A stretch of 64,000 nt of DNA from Erysipelothrix sp. HDW6A (GCF_011400295.1 NZ_CP049859.1:1054001-1118000), one strand, 5' to 3'; counted from the stretch's first letter, positions 28,411-38,315 are shown. Notes: a model not told the origin generated them from the sequence alone. Numbers and translations: made by a program.

Positions 28411-30606
28411 ATGGCACAATTTCGTGATATTAGCTATGATAAGCTAATGGAAGAAGTAAAGAAATACATAACGCAAGAAGAAAACGTTGCGTTAATTGAA
28501 CATGCTTATTCCTATGCGAAAGAACATCATGAGGGACAATATAGAAAAAGTGGTGAGCCATATCTAATACATCTTTTACATGTTGGATACATACTTGCTG
28601 ATTTAGGAATGTCTCCAACGACAATTGCTGCTGGTATCCTTCATGATACGATTGAAGATACAGGAGTATCCAAAGAAGAGTTAGCGGAAGAATTTACTGA
28701 GGAAATTGCTACCTTAGTTGAAAGTGTTACTAAGATTGGTAACATTGAATTTAAAGATGAAAAAGAATATTTAGCTGCAAACCACCGTAAGATTTTTATT
28801 GCGATGGCGAAAGATGTTCGTGTAATTTTTATTAAATTGGTTGACCGTCTTCATAACATGAGAACGCTTCAATACCAAAGTCCTGAGAAACAACAAAAAA
28901 TTGCTGCTGAAACATTAGATGTTTATGCACCGATTGCTCACAGACTCGGGCTTGGAGAAATTAAGAATGAACTTGAAGATTTAAGTTTTAGTTACCTCCA
29001 TCGAGATAAATACTATGAGATTGCACGTCTTGTTGATTCACGTAAAGCAGAGCGTGATGCTTCTGTGACACGTATGATTACAGATATCGCAAATCTCTTA
29101 TTAGAAAACAATATTCAATTCAATATATTTGGTCGCTCTAAGCACCTTTATAGTATCTACAAAAAAATGACTACAAAGCATAAACGCTTTGATGAAATAC
29201 TTGACCTTCTTGCGATTCGTATTATTACAGAAACAGAGTTAAACTGTTATGAAATACTAGGACATATCCATGCGAATTATCGTCCAATCCCAGGAAGATT
29301 GAAAGATTATATTGCAATGCCAAAAATGAACATGTATCAGTCTTTACATACGACCATCGTCGGTGAGGAAGGAAACATATTTGAAGTGCAAATCCGTACG
29401 AAGCGAATGGATGAAGTTGCTGAACGAGGGGTTGCTGCTCACTGGAAGTATAAAGAAGGACGTACAGATGCAGCGGCTAATCAAAAAGAGATTGAGGACC
29501 GTTTATCCTGGTTCCGTGATTTCAATATGATTACCGAAGGTGTTGACCAAAACGCTGAAGATTATATGAATCTTCTACAAAAAGATATCTTTGAAGCGAA
29601 CGTTTACGTTATGACACCTAAGGGAAGAGTTATTGATTTGCCTAACGGAGCTACTCCGATAGACTTTGCTTACCGTATTCATACAGAGGTTGGACACCAA
29701 ACTGTTGGAGCTATTGTGAATGGTACACTTGTGCCACTTAACACTCCTTTAAAAACAGGGGATGTCGTTCAAGTACGTACTAATAAGCAATCTACACCTA
29801 GTGAAGACTGGTTGAAGGTTGTTAAAACAACACATGCACGTAATAAAATTAGAAACTTCTTATTGAAGAAAGAAAGTGAAAACAGAGAAGAATCAATCTC
29901 TAAAGGTGAGACTTTATTTAGAGATGAATGTCGTCGTCGTGGTGTTGATGATAAAGAAATTCGAAACTCTAAGAAGCTTGAAGCTGCATATAAAGAACTA
30001 TCTGTTAACTCACTGGATGACTTATTCTTTGCGATTGCATCGAAATCACTATCAATGGCTGCCTTGTTTGAAAAGCTTGATATAAAGGGACAGTCGGAGA
30101 ATACGAAATTAGATCGTGTTGTATCAAGGAATCCACTTCAATCCCAAACTCGTACTACTTCCAGTACAGGTGTTCGAGTTCCAGGTATTGACTCAATGAT
30201 GATTCATCTTAGTCAGTGTTGTAACCCTGTTTATGGGGATGAAATTGTTGGCTATGTTACAAAAGGTAGTGGAGTCAAAGTTCACCGTAAGGATTGTCCC
30301 AATATTGCTAAAGAAACTTCACGTCTTATAGATGTTGAATGGGATGAGCAATCAGATGGAGGGACCTATGAAGCTGTTCTATCGCTCCTATCAACAGATC
30401 GTAGCTTCTTGCTTACTGACATTGTCACTATCGTTTCGCAGCACAAAGTAACGCTTAATGCAGTTAACTCAGCAGTGAATGACGATAAGATTCATGTAAC
30501 AACTACAATGAGAGTTATTGTAAAGGATGCAGATCATTTACGAAACTTAATTGCGAACTTAAGAAAAGTTGATTCTGTTATTCGTGTAGACCGTATTATT
30601 CTATAA
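28411..30606 (+). CDS. rel: Bifunctional (p)ppGpp synthetase/hydrolase Rel (RSH)
   Basis: 731 residues from ATG 28411 with AAGGGGTGA upstream. Domains in order: HD hydrolase (~20-200, HD pair at His78-Asp79 in GILHDTIEDT), RelA/SpoT synthetase (~235-350, with GRLKDYIAMPKMNMYQSLHT), TGS (~390-450, VYVMTPKGRVIDLPNGATPIDFAYRIH), a zinc-finger-type region (~585-620, SQCCNPVYGDEIVGYVTKG) and a C-terminal ACT domain. Makes and degrades the alarmone (p)ppGpp. The HD residues look intact, so both activities are expected. Confidence 0.96.
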   Translation: MAQFRDISYDKLMEEVKKYITQEENVALIEHAYSYAKEHHEGQYRKSGEPYLIHLLHVGYILADLGMSPTTIAAGILHDTIEDTGVSKEELAEEFTEEIATLVESVTKIGNIEFKDEKEYLAANHRKIFIAMAKDVRVIFIKLVDRLHNMRTLQYQSPEKQQKIAAETLDVYAPIAHRLGLGEIKNELEDLSFSYLHRDKYYEIARLVDSRKAERDASVTRMITDIANLLLENNIQFNIFGRSKHLYSIYKKMTTKHKRFDEILDLLAIRIITETELNCYEILGHIHANYRPIPGRLKDYIAMPKMNMYQSLHTTIVGEEGNIFEVQIRTKRMDEVAERGVAAHWKYKEGRTDAAANQKEIEDRLSWFRDFNMITEGVDQNAEDYMNLLQKDIFEANVYVMTPKGRVIDLPNGATPIDFAYRIHTEVGHQTVGAIVNGTLVPLNTPLKTGDVVQVRTNKQSTPSEDWLKVVKTTHARNKIRNFLLKKESENREESISKGETLFRDECRRRGVDDKEIRNSKKLEAAYKELSVNSLDDLFFAIASKSLSMAALFEKLDIKGQSENTKLDRVVSRNPLQSQTRTTSSTGVRVPGIDSMMIHLSQCCNPVYGDEIVGYVTKGSGVKVHRKDCPNIAKETSRLIDVEWDEQSDGGTYEAVLSLLSTDRSFLLTDIVTIVSQHKVTLNAVNSAVNDDKIHVTTTMRVIVKDADHLRNLIANLRKVDSVIRVDRIIL

Positions 30607-30623
30607 GTTACTATTTGATTAGA

Positions 30624-30666
30624 AAGCACTCTTGAATACCAATGTCGTATAAGAGTGCTTTTTTCA
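30624..30666 (+). terminator. Terminator after rel
   Basis: AAGCACTCTT (30624-30633) pairs perfectly with AAGAGTGCTT (30651-30660) over a 17-base loop, followed by T residues. Confidence 0.85.
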
Positions 30667-30723
30667 CTTGTTTTGTTATTATTGATCTACAGTTGGGTTA
30701 TCATAGTCTAAAGAGGTGAAATC

Positions 30724-31347
30724 ATGTTAGTACTTACATCGAATGGGATATCAAATAATGATTTGCATTATACAATTCATCAATATATTAAGAAACAAGG
30801 ATTCAAAAAAGCTGCACTTGTAGTGACTGCAGATGACGTCTATAAAGAAAATAACTGGAATGTTCCTAAACTAAAAAGTGAACTTGAGAGTTTAGGGCTA
30901 GAGGTTGTCTTATTTGATTTTGATACTGATTCAATTGATATGCTTGAAACGGTGGATGTCATTGAATTTAATGGAGGAAATCCATTTTATTTATTGGACC
31001 GTCTAAATAAGGCTGGAGTTAAAGAGTTTCTGCAAGATTTCTCAAAGAACAATATTATCATAGGGACGAGTGCAGGAAGTTTTGTTATGCAAAAATCGAT
31101 TAATTTGGTTAATATGTTCTCTTCGAATATAAATACAGTTGGTCTAAAAGATTTAAGTGCAATGGATCTTACTGATGTAGAAATACTTCCTCACTTTAAT
31201 AAGCTCCATGATAGGTTTCCTAATGTTGATGACCTAAGTTCTGAGTACAGTCGTAAAACCAATTCCGAAATTATTCCTTTAAAAGATGGCGAAGCACTTC
31301 TCGTTGATGAAGAAGGAGTAATACATCTGTTTAAGAACACTCAATGA
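30724..31347 (+). CDS. Peptidase E-like protein (peptidase family S51)
   Basis: 207 residues. The nucleophile elbow IIGTSAGSF places the catalytic Ser at residue 116. EFNGGNPFYLL (~81-91) is the family's substrate-binding GGN block, and ILPHFN holds a conserved His. Family S51 enzymes cleave N-terminal Asp dipeptides or related acyl peptides in the cytoplasm. It is monocistronic, between the rel terminator and a 160-base gap before the MATE gene. Confidence 0.88.
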   Translation: MLVLTSNGISNNDLHYTIHQYIKKQGFKKAALVVTADDVYKENNWNVPKLKSELESLGLEVVLFDFDTDSIDMLETVDVIEFNGGNPFYLLDRLNKAGVKEFLQDFSKNNIIIGTSAGSFVMQKSINLVNMFSSNINTVGLKDLSAMDLTDVEILPHFNKLHDRFPNVDDLSSEYSRKTNSEIIPLKDGEALLVDEEGVIHLFKNTQ

Positions 31348-31466
31348 TGTATATACAATTTGTGCGTATCTTGAAATATTTCACAAAGTCATAGTTATTA
31401 CTCATTAATGTCATAATTACATACCAAATATTCAAACTCTCTTCATCGATACTTACAAATCAATGC

Positions 31467-31472
31467 TAAAAT
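31467..31472 (+). promoter_or_regulatory. Extended -10 promoter for the MATE gene
   Basis: TAAAAT with TGC just upstream (31464-31466) in the 160-base gap 31348-31507. I see no other feature in this gap. Confidence 0.45.
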
Positions 31473-31507
31473 AAAAGTAAGTTATAAGAGAGAGAAAAGG
31501 TAGCTTA

Positions 31508-32881
31508 ATGTTTAAGAATAGAACGAAAGTGGACATGGTTAATGGTCCGTTACTGTCGGGTATCATTCGTTTTTCCATTCCGATCATGTTATCTGGAATG
31601 TTGCAGTTGATGTTTAGTACTGTGAATATTATAGTTGTTGGTCAGTTTAGTGGTGAGCAGGCACTTGCGGCTGTTGGATCCACAAACTCCTTGATTAATC
31701 TTATTGTCAATCTATTTATTGGTATCTCGGTAGGAACCAGTGTTGTCTTTGGTCGCTACTTGGGGGCTAATGATAAGAAAAGTGCTTCAGAAACAGTGAA
31801 TTCAGCAATGTTTGTTTCTTGTTTTGGAGGAATTATTATCGTTGTGTTCGGACTTCTTTTTGCCGAACCTCTTTTACTGTTAACAGGAGTACCTGCTGAT
31901 GTAATTGGTCTTGCAACACAATATATGAGAGCGTACTTCTTAGGAGTGCCAGGCTTAATGATCTATAACTATGGTGCTGCTTTATTTAGAGCAACAGGAG
32001 ATACGAAGCGACCATTATATTTTTTAACTGTTTCTGGTGTAGTTAATGCGACACTGAACGTTATTTTCGTTACAGTATTTCACTTAGATGTTTTAGGAGT
32101 AGGTCTAGCTACTGCGATATCTCAGTATGTAGCGGCTACTTTTATTCTTCTAAGTATGAAGAAAACAGATTCAATACTTCATTGTGATGTTAGAAATATG
32201 AAATTCTATAAGGATAAATTCTATGAAATGTTGCGTTATGGATTACCTGCAGGTATTCAAAGCTCTGTATTTAATATTTCTAACGTTTTAATTCAATCCT
32301 CAGTCAATAGCTTTGGTTCTACCGTAGTAGCTGGTAACACTACTGCCAATAACATCGAGAGTTTTGTTTACAACGGAATGATTGCTTTCTACCACACGTC
32401 ACTCAGCTTCACAAGTCAGAATGTTGGAGCCAAAAGATATGATCGAGTGGGTAAAATACTTCGCATATCACTAAGTTGTGTCGTTATAGTTGGATGTGTC
32501 ATGGGAATGAGTGCCTATGCTTTCGGTGAATCCTTATTAGGGATCTATTCCTCGAATCAAGAAGTTATTTCTTATGGGATGATTCGTTTAGGTATTGTAT
32601 GCTTCTATTATTTCCTCTGTGGCATCATGGATGTTCTAGTAGGAAGTATTCGTGGACTGGGTTATTCAATCACACCTATGATTGTTTCATTAACAGGAGC
32701 CTGTGCATTTAGAATCATTTGGATTCTTACGGTATTCAAAGCCCAAGGAACTCTTGAGTCATTATATATTTCTTATCCAATATCTTGGTTATTAACAGCA
32801 TCAGTCCATGGTCTTTGTTATTTCTGGATTGTTTCTAAGAATAAAAAGCAAGAAGTGAGTTTAAAACTAAGTGCAGAATAG
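31508..32881 (+). CDS. MATE family multidrug/cation antiporter
   Basis: 457 residues with ~12 membrane helices in two symmetrical halves. The N-terminal GPLLSGIIRFSIPIMLSGMLQLMFSTVNIIVVGQF and the GYGLPAGIQSSVFN-like start of the second half (LRYGLPAGIQSS) are typical of the NorM/DinF-like MATE group. Exports drugs or metabolites against Na+ or H+. Substrate cannot be told from sequence. Confidence 0.92.
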   Translation: MFKNRTKVDMVNGPLLSGIIRFSIPIMLSGMLQLMFSTVNIIVVGQFSGEQALAAVGSTNSLINLIVNLFIGISVGTSVVFGRYLGANDKKSASETVNSAMFVSCFGGIIIVVFGLLFAEPLLLLTGVPADVIGLATQYMRAYFLGVPGLMIYNYGAALFRATGDTKRPLYFLTVSGVVNATLNVIFVTVFHLDVLGVGLATAISQYVAATFILLSMKKTDSILHCDVRNMKFYKDKFYEMLRYGLPAGIQSSVFNISNVLIQSSVNSFGSTVVAGNTTANNIESFVYNGMIAFYHTSLSFTSQNVGAKRYDRVGKILRISLSCVVIVGCVMGMSAYAFGESLLGIYSSNQEVISYGMIRLGIVCFYYFLCGIMDVLVGSIRGLGYSITPMIVSLTGACAFRIIWILTVFKAQGTLESLYISYPISWLLTASVHGLCYFWIVSKNKKQEVSLKLSAE

Positions 32882-32955
32882 GATTATTACATTATAGAGT
32901 TTTGAACTATGTTGTGTAGAAGCTTTGGACTGATTATCAAGTTCCTAACTACACT

Positions 32956-32983
32956 TTGGTTTCCTAGATTGTAAAGGTATACT
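32956..32983 (+). promoter_or_regulatory. Candidate promoter for the LemA-like gene
   Basis: TTGGTT (32956-32961) and TATACT (32978-32983) with a 16-base spacer. This would leave a ~115-base untranslated leader in which I see no clear structure. Confidence 0.45.
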
Positions 32984-33104
32984 AGACTAGAGAATCAAAA
33001 TCACTTGATTATTAAATTGTTCCGTGATTAAATTGTAGTTGATTAAACTTAAATGTTTGAAGACTCAAATGTAAATGCATTTGGGTGAGAAAGTTGGGGA
33101 CCTA

Positions 33105-33689
33105 GTGAAAAAATTGATTCAGAATATAATAATTTACCTTGCAATGGTATTTATTATGATTTTTGTATTCACAATGATAGATGGGTTGTTTGGTACTGAG
33201 TTCATACCTGATGATGAAACATCTGATTTAGTAACTTCGTTAATTATTTTGATACCTGTAATTGTTTTAGCTATCTATAATATTTCGAAGTATATTATCA
33301 AAGTTAAAAACGGAGTTGTTGTCTTAGATAACTCGATTAATGAATCTATCAGTAATTATACGATTTTCGAAGAGACAAATGCTGAAATGATACTAACTAT
33401 AAATGAAAAGATTGATTCCCTAATTAAACAGGAAAATCTATCGTTCAGTAGTAAAATGAATTATCCAACTGATAATTTAGTATATGTTAGTCATGCTCTT
33501 TCAAATTTTCCTGAGCTTAAGTCGGATAAGTCGATAGTTAAAGCAAGTGAAGAGATAACGCAGAGAATTGCTGATTTGAGAGATCAAAAGACATTCATCA
33601 ATAGTAACATCAAGGAATTTAATGTATTAATTCGTAAGTTTCCTAATTCAATGTTTCTAAAAAAAATACAAGAGAAAGAATATATTTAA
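33105..33689 (+). CDS. LemA-like membrane protein
   Basis: 194 residues from GTG 33105, with GGGGA five bases upstream; ATG 33075 is in frame but has no ribosome-binding site. Two hydrophobic helices (~6-24 and ~42-60) precede a helical cytoplasmic or external region. The last ~70 residues (SNFPELKSDKSI...ITQRIADLRDQKTFINSNIKEFNVLIRKFPNSM) match the LemA pattern of FP-x-LK, a helix with R and N, then N-x-x-I-x-x-FP. Function of LemA proteins is unclear. AT-rich and alone between a MATE gene and the hisS leader. Confidence 0.65.
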   Translation: MKKLIQNIIIYLAMVFIMIFVFTMIDGLFGTEFIPDDETSDLVTSLIILIPVIVLAIYNISKYIIKVKNGVVVLDNSINESISNYTIFEETNAEMILTINEKIDSLIKQENLSFSSKMNYPTDNLVYVSHALSNFPELKSDKSIVKASEEITQRIADLRDQKTFINSNIKEFNVLIRKFPNSMFLKKIQEKEYI

Positions 33690-33795
33690 TGCTATTTACT
33701 AAAACATGCTAGTCATTGCTAATTTAGTAAGTGTGCTTAATTCATAAAAATTGAGTATTAGCGCTTATTTGGGACAATCGTATTTCTAATATAAG

Positions 33796-33824
33796 TTGAT
33801 AAGTGGTCCAAAGTATGATAGAAT
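33796..33824 (+). promoter_or_regulatory. Promoter of the hisS-aspS T-box operon
   Basis: TTGATA (33796-33801) and TAGAAT (33819-33824) with a 17-base spacer and TGA before the -10. Confidence 0.8.
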
Positions 33825-33830
33825 TCGACT

Positions 33831-34025
33831 ATATTCGTTGATCATGAATAAGTTAAAGAGATAGTTTAGAGAAGCACTGGTTGGTGAAAAGTGTTACTAT
33901 TGAATTAATGGGACACATGTGAGAAATAAACTGAAAAGGTTTATCGTATATCTGCGTTAAAGATTTAAGTGAAAAACAAAGGTGGTACCACGCTAATGCG
34001 TCCTTGGTAGCGCCTTTTTATATAT
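33831..34025 (+). ncRNA. T-box riboswitch of hisS-aspS
   Basis: The T-box core AAAGGTGGTACCACG is at 33978-33992, followed by a terminator/antiterminator region ending GCGCCTTTTTA. Stem I closes with AGTTTA (33863-33868) against TAAACT (33927-33932) and holds AGCACT/AGTGTT higher up. The specifier region reads GGGACACATGTGAG: both GAC (Asp, 33912-33914) and CAC (His, 33914-33916) overlap. Uncharged cognate tRNA is known to switch such leaders to read-through. Which tRNA is sensed here, or whether both are, is inference. Confidence 0.92.
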
Positions 34026-34047
34026 TTTAAGAGAAGGAGAGAGCCCT

Positions 34048-35337
34048 ATGAGCGAAAAATACATTGCACCTCGAGGTACACAAGACATCTTTGGTGAAGA
34101 AGTAAAGAAATGGCAATACATTGAAAAACTAGCGAGAGAAGTTTGTCATCGTTTCCACGCACAAGAAATAAGAACACCAATGTATGAACATACAGAAGTG
34201 TTTAGTAGAAAAAATGATGCAAGTGATGTTGTTAATAAAGAAATGTATACATTTGTCATTAAAAATCGTGATGGTGAAAGTCCTTCATTAACACTACGTC
34301 CAGAAGGTACAGCTGGTGTGGCTCGTGCCTTTGTTCAAAACAAATTATATGCAACAGGTGGAAGTTACCAAAAATACTTCTATATTGCACCTAACTTTAG
34401 ATATGAACGTCCACAAAAAGGTCGTATGCGTATCCATACTCAGATTGCAACAGAATTTATTGGACCATCAAATCCATATGCTGATGTTGAATCACTTTTA
34501 GTAGGACTTACAATCCTAAAAGAGTTAAACATTACTAAATACAAAGTACTCATTAATACTTTAGGTGATGAAGAAAGCCAACAAGCTTATAAACTTGCTT
34601 TAAAGAACCACTTTAAACCTTATTTACCAACGATGTGTGGTGATTGTAACCGTCGATATGAACAAAACCCTTTACGTATCTTGGATTGTAAAGTGGATCA
34701 TAATCATGAAGCAATGAAATCAGCACCATCAAACAAAGATTACTTAAATGAAGCTTCAAAAGAATACTTTAGCGATCTATTATCGATATTAGATACTCAA
34801 GGTATTGAATATGAACTTGATGATCGTTTAGTTCGTGGTTTGGATTACTATCACCACACAGTCTTTGAAGTAGTTTCAACTGACAAAGGTGCAGGAGCTC
34901 AATCGACAATCTTTGCAGGTGGACGATACAATCACTTGATTGATTATTTCGGAGGTCCTGAAACAGGAGCTGTTGGATTTGGTATGGGAGTTGAGAGACT
35001 TCTAATATTAGCTGAGGCTTCTAATGTGCAATTTGATGTAGAAGATAGAATTGATGTATTTGGAATGCCAATGAATCGCGAATGTAATAATTACGTCTTT
35101 AAATTGATTCAAGAATTGCGTGATGCAGGAATTGTTTGCGATATGGATATTGAAAACAAGTCGATGAAAGCTCAGTTTAAGATGGTTGATCGTTACCATG
35201 CAAAAATAGCACTGATTTGTGGTGATGATGAACGTGAAGCAGGATTAATCACAGTTAAAAACATAGCAACTCAAGAACAAGAAAAAGTGGCAGTAAATGA
35301 AGCGAAAGCATTGATACAGAAATGGATAGGAGAATAA
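34048..35337 (+). CDS. hisS: Histidyl-tRNA synthetase
   Basis: 429 residues, class II synthetase of normal length. Motif 1 region RTPMYEHTEVF, motif 2 FRYERPQKGRMRIHTQIATEFIG and motif 3 GFGMGVERLLIL are present, along with the histidine-specific LVRGLDYYHHTVFEV (histidine A-type block). The C-terminal anticodon-binding domain spans ~335-425. Start ATG at 34048 with AAGGAGAGAG upstream. aspS follows after 2 bases, under one T-box. Confidence 0.97.
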   Translation: MSEKYIAPRGTQDIFGEEVKKWQYIEKLAREVCHRFHAQEIRTPMYEHTEVFSRKNDASDVVNKEMYTFVIKNRDGESPSLTLRPEGTAGVARAFVQNKLYATGGSYQKYFYIAPNFRYERPQKGRMRIHTQIATEFIGPSNPYADVESLLVGLTILKELNITKYKVLINTLGDEESQQAYKLALKNHFKPYLPTMCGDCNRRYEQNPLRILDCKVDHNHEAMKSAPSNKDYLNEASKEYFSDLLSILDTQGIEYELDDRLVRGLDYYHHTVFEVVSTDKGAGAQSTIFAGGRYNHLIDYFGGPETGAVGFGMGVERLLILAEASNVQFDVEDRIDVFGMPMNRECNNYVFKLIQELRDAGIVCDMDIENKSMKAQFKMVDRYHAKIALICGDDEREAGLITVKNIATQEQEKVAVNEAKALIQKWIGE

Positions 35338-35339
35338 AT

Positions 35340-37076
35340 ATGAAGAGAAGTCATCATAATGGAGAATTAAGAATTGAACATGTAGGACAAACAGTTGAGT
35401 TAGTAGGGTGGGTTGCGAAACGTCGTAACTTTGGATCGATTAACTTTATTGATCTTCGTGACCGTAGTGGTATTGTACAACTCGTAGTCAATCACGATGA
35501 ATATCCAATCGTTGAAAGTTTAAAAAGTGAATATGTAATTTCAGTTAAGGGACTTGTAAGAGAACGCCAAGACAAGAACCCTAAACTAGCAACAGGTGAT
35601 ATTGAGATTGATTTACATGAAGTAACAATCATCAACGAAGCAGCTCAAACTCCACTTATTATTGCAGATGAAACAGATGCTCTAGAAGAAACACGCTTAA
35701 AGTATCGCTATTTGGACTTACGTCGTCCAGTAATGCAAAACCGTCTTATTACTCGTGCGCAAATCGTTAAAGAAATGCGTCATACTTTAGAAGAACAAGG
35801 CTTTATTGATGTTGAAACACCAATGCTTACAAAGTCCACACCAGAAGGAGCTCGTGAGTATCTTGTGCCTTCACGTGTCCACGTTGGTGAATTCTATGCA
35901 CTTGCACAATCACCACAAATTTTTAAACAATTATTAATGATTGCTGGTATGGAGCGTTATTACCAAGTAGCACGTTGCTTTAGAGACGAAGACCTTCGTG
36001 CAGACCGTCAATTAGACTTTACACAAGTTGATATTGAGGCATCATTCTTAAGTGAAGAAGAGTTCCAAGACATTATCGAAGGTGTTGTAAACAATGTTAT
36101 GGTAAATGTATTGGGTCATGAGAAACCAGCAATTCCAAAAATTAAGTTTATGGATGCTATGAATAAGTATGGTAGTGATAAACCAGATTTACGTTTTGAA
36201 TTATTCTTAGAATCATTTGAAGATATTTTTGCGAAGTCTGAATTTAAAGTCTTTAGTGATAGTTTAGCACAAGGAGATTCTTTAAAAGGTTTAATCTTAA
36301 AAGGGCAGGCTGGAACAGTTACTCGTAAAGTTACTGACAAATACACAGATCTAGTAAAAAAATACGGACTTAAAGGCTTAGTTGTCTTAAAAGTTGAAGA
36401 AGAAGGACTAAGTGGTTCTGCTGCTAAATTTATCAGTGAAGAAGAATTTGCTGCTATGAAAGCTAAGTTTAACTTAACTGTTGGTGATGTCGTATTCATC
36501 GGTAGTGGTGAATGGGAAACATGTTGTACTGCAATCGGTGCACTACGTTCAGCACTTGGTAAAGACTATGAATTGATTGATGAAACACAATTTGCATACT
36601 GCTGGGTTGTTGATTTCCCAATGTTTGCAATGGAAGAGGGAGTACTAGTAGCTCGTCACCACCCATTTACAGCTCCTAAAGAGTTAGATATCCCATTACT
36701 TGATACTGATCCACTAAGTGTCATTGCACAAGCATATGACTTAGTACTTAATGGATTTGAAGTAGCTGGTGGTTCCATGCGTATCTATAAACAAGAACTC
36801 CAACAAAAACTCTTTGAAATGATTGGATTTACTCCAGCAGAAATTGAAAAACGTTTTGGATTCTTTGTGGATGCCTTTAAATATGGTACACCTCCACATG
36901 GTGGAATTGCATTTGGTCTTGATCGCTATGCAATGGCACTGACACACTCAGGAACAATCCGTGATGTTATTGCCTTTCCTAAGATTGCATCCGCACGATG
37001 CCCACTTACAAATGCACCAAGTCCTGCTGTTGAAAAACAATTGGATGAACTGCACTTAAAAATAGTTAAAGAATAA
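35340..37076 (+). CDS. aspS: Aspartyl-tRNA synthetase
   Basis: 578 residues from ATG 35340, bacterial-type with the GAD insertion (~285-420). An OB-fold anticodon domain at the N-terminus (VELVGWVAKRRNFGSINFIDLRDRSG), class II motif 2 FRDEDLRADRQLDFTQVDIE and motif 3 GIAFGLDRYAMAL are seen. Whether it also charges tRNA-Asn cannot be decided here. Co-transcribed with hisS and followed by a terminator. Confidence 0.97.
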   Translation: MKRSHHNGELRIEHVGQTVELVGWVAKRRNFGSINFIDLRDRSGIVQLVVNHDEYPIVESLKSEYVISVKGLVRERQDKNPKLATGDIEIDLHEVTIINEAAQTPLIIADETDALEETRLKYRYLDLRRPVMQNRLITRAQIVKEMRHTLEEQGFIDVETPMLTKSTPEGAREYLVPSRVHVGEFYALAQSPQIFKQLLMIAGMERYYQVARCFRDEDLRADRQLDFTQVDIEASFLSEEEFQDIIEGVVNNVMVNVLGHEKPAIPKIKFMDAMNKYGSDKPDLRFELFLESFEDIFAKSEFKVFSDSLAQGDSLKGLILKGQAGTVTRKVTDKYTDLVKKYGLKGLVVLKVEEEGLSGSAAKFISEEEFAAMKAKFNLTVGDVVFIGSGEWETCCTAIGALRSALGKDYELIDETQFAYCWVVDFPMFAMEEGVLVARHHPFTAPKELDIPLLDTDPLSVIAQAYDLVLNGFEVAGGSMRIYKQELQQKLFEMIGFTPAEIEKRFGFFVDAFKYGTPPHGGIAFGLDRYAMALTHSGTIRDVIAFPKIASARCPLTNAPSPAVEKQLDELHLKIVKE

Positions 37077-37080
37077 AGTA

Positions 37081-37119
37081 AAAGCTATAATGACAGTACC
37101 GTCGTTATAGCTTTTTTTT
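37081..37119 (+). terminator. Terminator after aspS
   Basis: AAAGCTATAATGAC pairs with GTCGTTATAGCTTT (one G-U) over AGTACC, followed by eight T residues. Confidence 0.92.
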
Positions 37120-37163
37120 GCATACTAGAATAATGTATTTTTTAAGCAATGAGATACATTACT

Positions 37164-38300
37164 TTAGTTATCGATAAATCCATTTAATGTAAGAAAGTCG
37201 ATCTTAAATGTGTCGAAATCAACGCTATCTTGAAAGTTCTCGACGTCGAGATGAGCAAGTAGCTCTTTCGTCTTCTCTTGCGTATCGCAATCCATTTCTA
37301 AATGATCCAAACGATAGATTCCATCCTCGTCAATGATTGCTTTATTTCCATAGATCATGTCTTTAAACAAGCGGTACTTATGCTGTACAATGCTTTCATG
37401 AGTTCCTTTTTCCTTCATAACTTTGAAAAGAGCACTTGCATACAATCCCATTGTTGGAATAAAAACAGAAGCTTTTGTAACGACTGCTTTTGAGGCACTG
37501 ATAATAGCAGTTCCATTAAGGGGGCTCAGAATTTTATTTATTTCTTTATTTGTTTTTTCCAAATCTCGCTTTGCGTGGCCAATTGTTCCATCTTTATAAA
37601 TCGGATACGTCAGCTCTGATCCAATATATGTGTAAGTTACAAATTTACAGTCTTGATTAAGAACATCAGCCTCTTGCAGAGCTTTTGCCCAGAGTAAATA
37701 ATCTTCGCCACCCATAACCTTAACAGTATTTGCGATTTCTTCATCTGTTGCAGGTTCTAGTGTCGATAATTCAAGTTTCTCTTTTGCGATATCTACAAGA
37801 TAACCACTAAATTCGTTACCAATTGGCTTAAGTGCTGATTGGTATTTTTCTTGTGTATCGGGATCAATTCGAATTCCACTAGCTACTGAATAAACTACAA
37901 GGTCTATTTTTTTGTTGTGTGTTTTAAAATCATTAATCACCTTGTCTTTTGTTTCGTGAGAAAAAGCATCGGCATTTAAATCGATTGCTTCGTTACCCAT
38001 AGATTTCGCAATCTCTTGAAAATAAAGATTGTTGTAGTAACCAGCACTACCACTGCTCTTTCCCTTAGGTTCACGCTCATAGCTTACGTTATAAGTAAAT
38101 GCATTGGCCTTTGTAGTTAGAGCAATTCTAGAAGCTAACCCATAGCCTGAACTACCTCCAATAATAAGTACTGTTAGTGGTGTTTCAGTAATTAGTTCAA
38201 GGTCTTTTAACTCTTCAATTTGATTAAGTATGTTTTGACGGCATCCTTCTGGATTTGCATTAAGAGCAATATTGTTTCGTATTAACGGTTTAATTGTCAT
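37164..38300 (-). CDS. fabV: Trans-2-enoyl-ACP reductase FabV
   Basis: 378 residues. The start is at 38300 (MTIKPLIRNNIALNANPEGC) with AGGAGG upstream; a longer in-frame start would run through the promoter and operator. NADH-binding GGSSGYGLASRI (~48-59) and the FabV active-site pattern Y-x8-K (Tyr235, Lys244) are present. FabV does the last reduction of each fatty-acid elongation cycle and is an alternative to FabI/FabK. It is transcribed away from the acc-fab operon, from a promoter sharing its operator. Confidence 0.95.
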   Translation of the reverse strand: MTIKPLIRNNIALNANPEGCRQNILNQIEELKDLELITETPLTVLIIGGSSGYGLASRIALTTKANAFTYNVSYEREPKGKSSGSAGYYNNLYFQEIAKSMGNEAIDLNADAFSHETKDKVINDFKTHNKKIDLVVYSVASGIRIDPDTQEKYQSALKPIGNEFSGYLVDIAKEKLELSTLEPATDEEIANTVKVMGGEDYLLWAKALQEADVLNQDCKFVTYTYIGSELTYPIYKDGTIGHAKRDLEKTNKEINKILSPLNGTAIISASKAVVTKASVFIPTMGLYASALFKVMKEKGTHESIVQHKYRLFKDMIYGNKAIIDEDGIYRLDHLEMDCDTQEKTKELLAHLDVENFQDSVDFDTFKIDFLTLNGFIDN

Positions 38301-38315
38301 CTGTGTTCCTCCTAG

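Noticed and set aside
31348..31507. Riboswitch before the MATE gene
   Set aside because: No guanidine or other known aptamer pattern seen; only an extended -10 promoter.
36116..36499. 127-codon open frame on the minus strand within aspS
   Set aside because: Lies fully antisense to a clear AspRS gene, low-complexity Ser/Lys/Pro translation, no ribosome-binding site.
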